Below, one piece after another: positions 1 through 3,806 of a stretch of 6,797 nucleotides of DNA. How positions within the stretch are numbered: position 1 is the stretch's first letter; each line of letters begins with the position of its first letter. The notes under the pieces are model-generated. The model was not told the origin of the DNA and did not search any database. It was given only the letters and a program-made list of their open reading frames with translations. A program made the position numbers and the translations under genes. The stretch comes from Clostridia bacterium (GTDB taxonomy: Bacteria; Bacillota; Clostridia; Oscillospirales; UBA644): the NCBI GenBank assembly GCA_017424085.1, contig JAFPBP010000026.1:1-6797 (forward strand), read 5' to 3'.

Positions 1-2
1 AA

Positions 3-764
3 TTATGGCGGGAATTGGATCCGCAGGCAGTCTTTGCCCGCTATCTGACCACCTCCCACAGCACCTACCCCTCCAAATATCACGTAGTGGAATATTACAC
101 CGCCGAATTCAACTGCATGCTCTCGTCTCTTCCGGAAACGCCCGTTACGCGGAGGCTCTGCGATGCGCCGTCCCTTCCTACAGAATGCGTTTACGTGAGA
201 TCCTTTGACGGATGTGCCATGAGCGATCTTTCGGATTTCGTCGCCGTAGACACCGAAACGAGCAGCCTGGGAACGGCGGCGGAGATCGTGGAGGTCTCGG
301 CGGTGCGGTTTGAGGGGTTCCGTCCCGTGGCGGTGTACGGAACGCTGTGCAAGCCCTATCGCCCCATTGTCCCTTCGGCAACGGCGATCCACGGAATCTC
401 CGACCGAGACGTGGCATATGCACCCCGCTTTGCGGAGATCCTGCCCGACCTCTACGACTTTTGCGGCACCCTTCCTTTGGTTGCCCACAACGCCCCCTTC
501 GACCTTCGGATGCTGGCGTCGGAAGGGTTTGACACCCACGGGCGACAGGTCTTCGACACCCTGCCCATCGCCCGCCGCGTCCTTCGGGACCCTTACGGAA
601 ACAAGCTTCCCTCCTATAAGCTGGCGGACTCCTGCCGTGCCTGCGCCATTCTCTTCGACGGCGCCCACAGCTCCACCGCCGATGCCATGGCTGCGGGGAT
701 GCTTTTTCTGGAATTGATCAAGAGACAGTTCCGAACCGACGATCTGCTGCAGGGAAAAAATTGA
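3..764 (+). CDS. DnaQ-like DEDDh 3'-5' exonuclease, 5' end missing
   Basis: The reading frame is open from base 3 to the TGA at 762-764, so the true start is probably left of the window. The only in-frame starts seen are a TTG at 15 and an ATG at 219, neither with a good ribosome binding site. The exonuclease domain begins near base 237. Exo I is VAVDTET, with metal-binding Asp at 249-251 and Glu at 255-257. Exo II is HNAPFDLRML, with Asp at 501-503. Exo III is HSSTADA, with His at 666-668 and Asp at 681-683, the H-x4-D spacing of the DEDDh class. All catalytic residues are present, so it should be an active metal-dependent 3'-5' exonuclease. Family members serve as polymerase proofreading subunits, RNases or stand-alone nucleases; with no polymerase domain visible, which role applies is open. 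The roughly 75 residues before the domain (Tyr/Ser-rich, PSKYHVVEYYTAEF) are a segment I do not recognise. No clear terminator follows. Confidence 0.85.
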   Translation, partial: LWRELDPQAVFARYLTTSHSTYPSKYHVVEYYTAEFNCMLSSLPETPVTRRLCDAPSLPTECVYVRSFDGCAMSDLSDFVAVDTETSSLGTAAEIVEVSAVRFEGFRPVAVYGTLCKPYRPIVPSATAIHGISDRDVAYAPRFAEILPDLYDFCGTLPLVAHNAPFDLRMLASEGFDTHGRQVFDTLPIARRVLRDPYGNKLPSYKLADSCRACAILFDGAHSSTADAMAAGMLFLELIKRQFRTDDLLQGKN

Positions 765-792
765 CTGTTTTGTGAAGAATCCTTCTACCCTC

Positions 793-821
793 TTGACATC
801 CGCGGGGAAATGGAGTATAAT
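793..821 (+). promoter_or_regulatory. Consensus sigma-A promoter for candidate small RNA
   Basis: TTGACA at 793-798 and TATAAT at 816-821 are separated by exactly 17 bases, a perfect match to the vegetative promoter consensus. Transcription would begin near 828. There is no coding gene downstream on this strand before a terminator at 987-1016, which is the main reason to propose a non-coding transcript. It lies 28 bases after the exonuclease stop codon. Confidence 0.88.
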
Positions 822-827
822 AGGCAC

Positions 828-1016
828 AGAGAAACGGACTCGGTTCCAAACACACCGATCACGGGAGTCTCCCCCATGCAAAGAGTCCCTTCTCCGCCAC
901 TTACTCCTTGTGATGTTTGTTGTGTGTTTGGGTGTTTAAGGTTGGCGTCTGCGTATGCATTCGCCAATCTTGATCGCCCAATCGTTCGGCACCTTCGGCG
1001 GTGCTGATTTTTTTTT
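828..1016 (+). ncRNA. Candidate structured small RNA, about 190 nt, family not recognised
   Basis: The stretch is bounded by a perfect promoter and an intrinsic terminator and holds no ORF with a ribosome binding site. It folds by hand into three elements. A long arm has 10 perfect pairs (846-855 with 922-931), then 11 pairs with one bulge (858-868 with 903-914), and a 34-nt loop at 869-902. A second hairpin pairs 938-947 with 962-971 (one G-U) and is capped by 950-952 with 957-959. The terminator stem comes last. The big loop is rich in C and U (TCTCCCCC, GTCCCTTCTCC), like Gram-positive regulatory RNAs that pair with Shine-Dalgarno sequences. 6S RNA was considered because of the length, but I find no stem joining the 5' and 3' ends. 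I do not recognise SRP RNA, RNase P RNA or tmRNA signatures. That a transcript exists is likely; its role is unknown. Confidence 0.55.
987..1016 (+). terminator. Intrinsic terminator of candidate small RNA
   Basis: The stem CGGCACC (987-993) pairs with GGTGCTG (1000-1006), including one G-U, around the loop TTCGGC. Nine T residues follow at 1008-1016. This is a classic Rho-independent terminator for transcription from the 793-821 promoter. Confidence 0.88.
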
Positions 1017-1038
1017 GCAAAAAAAGGACAGAGAATTG
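1014..1038. repeat. Direct repeat, left copy (partner 1263-1290)
   Basis: This copy shares TTTGCAAA, an A/G-rich run and the 13-base core GGACAGAGAATTG (1026-1038) with 1263-1290, where the core lies at 1278-1290. The right copy is the left arm of the two-way terminator after the DUF4091 gene. The left copy is followed by CTTTGTGCCCTT, which resembles a decayed version of that terminator's other arm. The two copies are about 250 bases apart and bracket the hairpin array. Confidence 0.75.
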
Positions 1039-1258
1039 TGCTTTGTGCCCTTAAGGACACAAAGCAATGAATTGCCCTTGCGGGCATGAATTGGCTTGCG
1101 CCATTAATTGCACCTTTGGTGCATAAATTGCCTTCGGCATTAAAAAACAGGGCAATTCAATTCATGAAATCGGTAGATTTCAAATCATGAAGCATTAAGG
1201 CTTCAATTCATGACGGCTTGCCGTCAATTCATTATTTCGCATATGTGTACACAAATGC
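1039..1258. repeat. Hairpin array 1: palindromes joined by 5-nt AT-rich linkers in two inverted halves
   Basis: A large hairpin comes first (TGCTTTGTG at 1039-1047 with CACAAAGCA at 1058-1066, plus the inner palindrome CCTTAAGG). Short perfect stems follow at 1073-1086, 1092-1103, 1109-1123 and 1129-1139. After a 25-base centre come more at 1165-1182, 1188-1205 and 1211-1226, and an imperfect one at 1239-1258. Stem sequences differ but each is self-complementary. Linkers in the left half are TGAAT, TTAAT and TAAAT; in the right half they are AATCA and ATTCA, the reverse orientation. TGAATTGCCC (1068-1077) is also the exact inverse of GGGCAATTCA (1150-1159). There is no gene here. It could be a REP/BIME-like element or a structured RNA region; the class is not identified. 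Confidence 0.75.
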
Positions 1259-1262
1259 AATG

Positions 1263-1290
1263 TTTGCAAAGAAAAGAGGACAGAGAATTG
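1263..1290. repeat. Direct repeat, right copy (partner 1014-1038)
   Basis: This is the second copy of the TTTGCAAA...GGACAGAGAATTG repeat. Here it merges into the perfect terminator hairpin at 1277-1302, whereas the left copy has lost most of that pairing. This suggests the right copy is the intact one. Confidence 0.75.
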
Positions 1291-1307
1291 CTTCTCTGTC
1301 CTTTTCT
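1272..1307 (-). terminator. Two-way intrinsic terminator after the DUF4091 gene
   Basis: An 11-bp perfect stem, AGGACAGAGAA (1277-1287) with TTCTCTGTCCT (1292-1302), has the loop TTGC. On the plus strand it is followed by TTTTCTT. Read on the minus strand it is followed by CTTTTCTTTG, so it can work in both directions. It lies 20 bases past the stop codon of the minus-strand gene and also shields that gene from plus-strand transcription coming through the hairpin array. Confidence 0.88.
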
Positions 1308-1326
1308 TATAAACAAAATGATACGG

Positions 1327-3024
1327 TCAGACCTTGCTTCGGATCAGATCGTTGACGGCGGCTCGCACCCGAAGAATCTCGTCCTCGCTCAGAGCGCACC
1401 GTCGGAAGGTGATCTCGGCGCCCAGCGCCTCCTCCATGACGGCAACCACCCGTGCGTGGGAGGTATACCGTTCCGCCAGCTTCATGGCGCGCAGATCCTG
1501 GATCGCCTCCTCCATGGTGATCATGCGAAGGGATTCCAGCGCCGTCCCGTCCGAATCGGGATAGACCGTGAAGGTGTCTCCTGCGGGAACCCAATCCTCC
1601 CCGCCCAGATCCAAATAGGGATTGATGGCGTCCCCCGAGGCACGGTTGTTATAGTAATTGAAGCCCCAATGCAGAAAGCCTGCGATCCTGTATTTGTACA
1701 ACTGCATCCCCAGCGAGCGACCGCGCCACGAGGGCATGGCAACCAGACAGTTGGAGGCGCCGTCCTTGGTGGTGAAGCCGGCGTAATAGGTCCAAAGCCC
1801 CTCCACGCCCGCCTCCACGAAGGGGTCGGCTTTGACCGTGACGGGAATGGGGCAATCCACGGCACCCTGCCCATAGAACTCGAAATCAGACAGAGCGTCC
1901 ATGATCACGTAGCCCGAAAGCAGGTCTGCAATATTGTTTTTCACCGCAAGATAATGATCCAGATTCTTCACCGAGGGCTCGTCGGAAATATGAAAATAGC
2001 AACGCTTATCATCCCCACGCGCCTTCATGTGTGCCAAAAACGCGGAGATCATCTCCCGCAAAAACCGCACGTATTCGGGATCGGTGGAAAGAGTATCCCA
2101 CCCGAAGATCTCCCGTTCCTCCCCGTCTGCCGTGCCGTAGACCTTCGCCGAATGAAGCGCCTGATCCTGATGGTAGAAGTGGGAGATCTCAAAATACTTG
2201 ATCCCCTGTCGGTTGCAAAGGTCGATCCAGCGATCCAGATTGGAAAAGGAGAAGGAATAGACTCCCTTCGTCACCGTCACGTCCACCAGCTGGGTGGGCA
2301 CCCGACGGTAAGGGGGGATCACGTTAAGAGCAGGGGTAAGCAGGGGGGTATAGAGCATGTTGCGCCCCCGCTTCACGGCAGCCTTGACGAAATTCTCGAT
2401 GATCTCAAAGTGCCGATCCGACCAGACGGGCACGTTATAATAGGACGCCAGACAATCGGCGTAAAACCACTGGGTAAAGATCAACTCCTGCTCGGGCAGA
2501 GCGGCGGGGATCACGTCCACCGTCAGACGGTCGGTGGAAAGGGAAACGCCTTTTCCCTCAGAGTCTGCCGTTTCCCCCGAGGCGGAGCCCAAAAGGGCGA
2601 TGGAGATCGCAAGATCGTAAGTCCCTTCGGCATCGGCGGGGATCTCCACCTCGAACCAAAGGGATCTCAGCTTGTCCCGCGCCACGATCACCTTCCCGCC
2701 GTAGCGGAGAGGGGTGAGAAGATCGGGATACAGACCGGGGGTTCGGCGCAGATAATATTCGTCCGCCCGATCGGGATGCAGGGGACGGTCCACGGGCACG
2801 TTTCGCACGTCGCGGACGGTAACATGCTCCGAAAGCGCTCCCTCGACCGTCAGCCCGCAATAGGGACGGGAGGGAAGATATCCCTCCCCCTCATCCACGT
2901 AAAGAAGCTGAAAGGAGAGCCGTTCCCCCCGAAGAACGGAAATTTTCTCCAACCGAGGGAAGGAGTCGATGGAATCATCCAAAAACGCCTTCTGCTGAGA
3001 CGAAACGATCTTAGTCTTGAACAT
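1327..3024 (-). CDS. DUF4091 / GH123-like protein, probable intracellular glycoside hydrolase
   Basis: This 565-residue protein matches what I know of the DUF4091 family (glycoside hydrolase 123-like). The N-terminal part (about 1-185) looks like a beta-sandwich and carries the family phrase LRGERLSFQLLY. A likely TIM-barrel follows at about 190-490. It contains CYFHISDEPS, with adjacent Asp348-Glu349 where GH123 enzymes have their catalytic Asp-Glu pair. Further on are LWTYYAGF and the conserved GFLHWGFNYYNN around residue 452. GH123 members are exo-beta-N-acetylgalactosaminidases using substrate-assisted catalysis. DUF4091 proteins are broader and mostly uncharacterised, so the substrate is not assigned. 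There is no signal peptide or membrane segment, so it is probably cytoplasmic. The ATG at 3022-3024 is preceded on its strand by GGAGGGG. It is transcribed alone, from a perfect promoter to a strong terminator, away from the alpha-galactosidase operon. Confidence 0.85.
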   Translation of the reverse strand: MFKTKIVSSQQKAFLDDSIDSFPRLEKISVLRGERLSFQLLYVDEGEGYLPSRPYCGLTVEGALSEHVTVRDVRNVPVDRPLHPDRADEYYLRRTPGLYPDLLTPLRYGGKVIVARDKLRSLWFEVEIPADAEGTYDLAISIALLGSASGETADSEGKGVSLSTDRLTVDVIPAALPEQELIFTQWFYADCLASYYNVPVWSDRHFEIIENFVKAAVKRGRNMLYTPLLTPALNVIPPYRRVPTQLVDVTVTKGVYSFSFSNLDRWIDLCNRQGIKYFEISHFYHQDQALHSAKVYGTADGEEREIFGWDTLSTDPEYVRFLREMISAFLAHMKARGDDKRCYFHISDEPSVKNLDHYLAVKNNIADLLSGYVIMDALSDFEFYGQGAVDCPIPVTVKADPFVEAGVEGLWTYYAGFTTKDGASNCLVAMPSWRGRSLGMQLYKYRIAGFLHWGFNYYNNRASGDAINPYLDLGGEDWVPAGDTFTVYPDSDGTALESLRMITMEEAIQDLRAMKLAERYTSHARVVAVMEEALGAEITFRRCALSEDEILRVRAAVNDLIRSKV

Positions 3025-3080
3025 GGTCCCCTCCGTGATCTGCGCCGCAGGGGGGATCCCTGCAGGCTTGTATTGAATTT

Positions 3081-3109
3081 ATTATATCATAAAATCGGTT
3101 GTTTGTCAA
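3081..3109 (-). promoter_or_regulatory. Consensus sigma-A promoter of the DUF4091 gene, with leader hairpin
   Basis: Read on the minus strand, TTGACA (3104-3109) and TATAAT (3081-3086) are 17 bases apart, with TG one base upstream of the -10 (extended -10). Transcription should begin near 3074, giving a leader of about 50 nt. That leader contains a hairpin, GCAGGG with CCCTGC (3047-3052 with 3058-3063). Its loop side has a C-run that could also pair with the GGGGA of the ribosome binding site. Confidence 0.9.
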
Positions 3110-3147
3110 ATGTTGCGCCACTCCGTTACGCAATCTCGAATCCCAAT

Positions 3148-3331
3148 CACGCCAAAGGCGTGTATATCATCAATTCCAAAGGAATTGCATATCATCAACA
3201 CGAAGTGTTGTATATCATCAAGCCGCAGGTAAATGCACGCTGGCGCGTGATGAGATACAAGGGCGGCTTTCCGCCCTTGATGATATGCACCACGCTTCGC
3301 GCGGTGATGATATACCAAGCCTGCGGCTTGG
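3148..3331. repeat. Hairpin array 2: seven palindromes with 8-nt TATATCAT/ATGATATA linkers in two inverted halves
   Basis: Complete hairpins lie at 3148-3162, 3171-3187 and 3196-3210. A truncated one (CAAGCCGCAGG) begins at 3219, followed by complete ones at 3236-3249, 3258-3279, 3288-3306 (one mismatch) and 3315-3331. Stems are 5-9 bp and all different. Loops are short (AAA, GAA, TGGC, CTTT, TTC, TGC). Left-half linkers are TATATCAT (3163-3170), CATATCAT (3188-3195) and TATATCAT (3211-3218). Right-half linkers are ATGAGATA (3250-3257), ATGATATG (3280-3287) and ATGATATA (3307-3314). Nested from the outside, the left and right linkers are exact, exact and one-mismatch complements. The array sits between the tRNA terminator and the DUF4091 promoter, its edge about 38 bases upstream of that -35. 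No ORF is credible. REP/BIME-like element or structured RNA; not identified. Confidence 0.8.
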
Positions 3332-3333
3332 AT

Positions 3334-3368
3334 AAAAAAATCCTCGTTCCAAAGACCGAGGATTTTTT
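3334..3368 (-). terminator. Intrinsic terminator of the tRNA-Ser transcript
   Basis: AAAAAATCCTCG (3335-3346) pairs with CGAGGATTTTTT (3357-3368) around a 10-base loop. On the minus strand the T-run falls directly after the stem, and the A-run begins right after the encoded CCA of the tRNA. The hairpin is symmetrical, so it can also stop plus-strand transcription. Confidence 0.9.
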
Positions 3369-3456
3369 GGCGGAGGGTGTGGGATTCGAACCCACGTGGG
3401 ATTGCTCCCAAACGGTTTTCAAGACCGCCTCGTTATGACCGCTTCGATAACCCTCC
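3368..3456 (-). tRNA. tRNA-Ser, anticodon UGA
   Basis: Read on the minus strand, the acceptor stem GGAGGGT pairs with ACCCTCC. The anticodon arm is GCGGT-CTTGAAA-ACCGT with anticodon TGA. The long variable arm GGGA-GCAA-TCCC is typical of class II serine tRNAs. The T arm is GTGGG-TTCGAAT-CCCAC. The discriminator base is G and the CCA end is encoded (TGG at 3368-3370 on the plus strand). Length is 89 nt including CCA. It decodes UCA and, by wobble, other UCN serine codons. It is the last element of a transcript that starts from the promoter at 3622-3650. Confidence 0.96.
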
Positions 3457-3503
3457 ACATTGATATTCACTTAAACACAGGAACCGTGCCCTCTTGCGGT
3501 ACC

Positions 3504-3541
3504 CGAAAAAAAACTGCGCACCTTCGTGCTTGTTTTTTTCG
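3504..3541 (-). terminator. Terminator-like hairpin inside the tRNA leader
   Basis: GCAC (3518-3521) pairs with GTGC (3526-3529) around CTTC. It is extended by an A-run (3506-3513) facing a T-run (3533-3539) and closed by CG/CG. Read on the minus strand it ends in eight T residues, as an intrinsic terminator does, but the GC stem is only 4 bp. It stands 48 bases before the tRNA, so it could stop part of the transcription or act as an attenuator. A second small hairpin (3480-3486 with 3497-3503, one mismatch) lies between it and the tRNA. Confidence 0.5.
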
Positions 3542-3616
3542 ACCGCTGCGCCTTGATCTTTTCGCTTCTTCCGCCACAGGCGGCGCACACAGATCAAGCC
3601 CGTGGGATGGGAGACT
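3505..3616 (-). ncRNA. Structured leader upstream of tRNA-Ser, possible separate small RNA
   Basis: The minus-strand promoter at 3622-3650 starts a transcript near 3616, leaving 160 nt before the tRNA. The first 112 nt contain an 8-bp perfect inverted repeat, CTTGATCT (3552-3559) and AGATCAAG (3591-3598), enclosing the hairpin CCGCC-ACA-GGCGG (3571-3583). TGCGCC (3547-3552) is the inverse of GGCGCA (3582-3587). Because this second pair interleaves with the first, an H-type pseudoknot is possible, competing with the inner hairpin. The stretch ends at the terminator-like hairpin. I recognise no riboswitch or ribozyme consensus, and there is no ORF with a ribosome binding site. It may be only a processed tRNA leader. 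Confidence 0.35.
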
Positions 3617-3621
3617 CAAGT

Positions 3622-3650
3622 ATTATACCATAATTCCGCGCCGTTGTCAA
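3622..3650 (-). promoter_or_regulatory. Consensus sigma-A promoter of the tRNA-Ser transcript
   Basis: Read on the minus strand, TTGACA (3645-3650) and TATAAT (3622-3627) are 17 bases apart, with TG one base upstream of the -10. This is the nearest good promoter for the tRNA, 166 bases from its 5' end. It points away from the alpha-galactosidase promoter about 85 bases to the right, so the two units diverge. Confidence 0.88.
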
Positions 3651-3733
3651 GGGGTGAGGCGGGGCGAAGAGCAGGAAAAAACGGAAAAAAGCGTGAGGCT
3701 TGCGAGGGGAGGGATTCGAAACGAAACCAAGAG

Positions 3734-3776
3734 TTGACAAAAAGATCAAAGAATCGTCATATTTATATGATACAAT
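3734..3776 (+). promoter_or_regulatory. Promoter of the alpha-galactosidase operon with palindromic candidate operator
   Basis: There are two possible promoters. One is TTGACA (3734-3739) with a weak CATATT (3758-3763) after 18 bases. The other is an extended -10, TG-A-TACAAT (3768-3776), without a good -35. A perfect inverted repeat TCATAT-TT-ATATGA (3757-3770) covers the first -10 and abuts the second. Its position suits a repressor or activator site controlling sugar use. No regulator gene is in the window, and the palindrome is AT-rich, so chance is possible. Confidence 0.6.
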
Positions 3777-3806
3777 GAAAAAAATGAGTAAAAAAGGAGT
3801 TTTTCT

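Noticed and set aside
3..881. A 292-codon minus-strand frame
   Set aside because: It is antisense to the exonuclease and starts inside the candidate small RNA, with no domain recognised.
810..1007. A 65-codon frame over the small RNA
   Set aside because: Its ATG lies inside the promoter, upstream of the expected transcript start, and has no ribosome binding site.
828..1016. 6S RNA
   Set aside because: The length fits, but no stem joins the two ends and I see no large central bubble flanked by long closing stems. A covariance-model search could still overturn this.
1014..1302. Insertion sequence or MITE
   Set aside because: There are no terminal inverted repeats, no transposase and no clean target-site duplication. 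The flanking repeats are better explained as copies of a terminator arm.
3148..3331. CRISPR array
   Set aside because: The repeated part is only 8 nt and flips orientation at mid-array. The pieces between are 14-22 nt palindromes, not unique spacers, and there are no cas genes.
1210..3438. A 742-codon open frame on the plus strand
   Set aside because: It lies opposite the DUF4091 gene and runs through the hairpin array and into the tRNA. The product is a Gly/His/Arg-rich mix with no recognisable domain. It is an antisense shadow.
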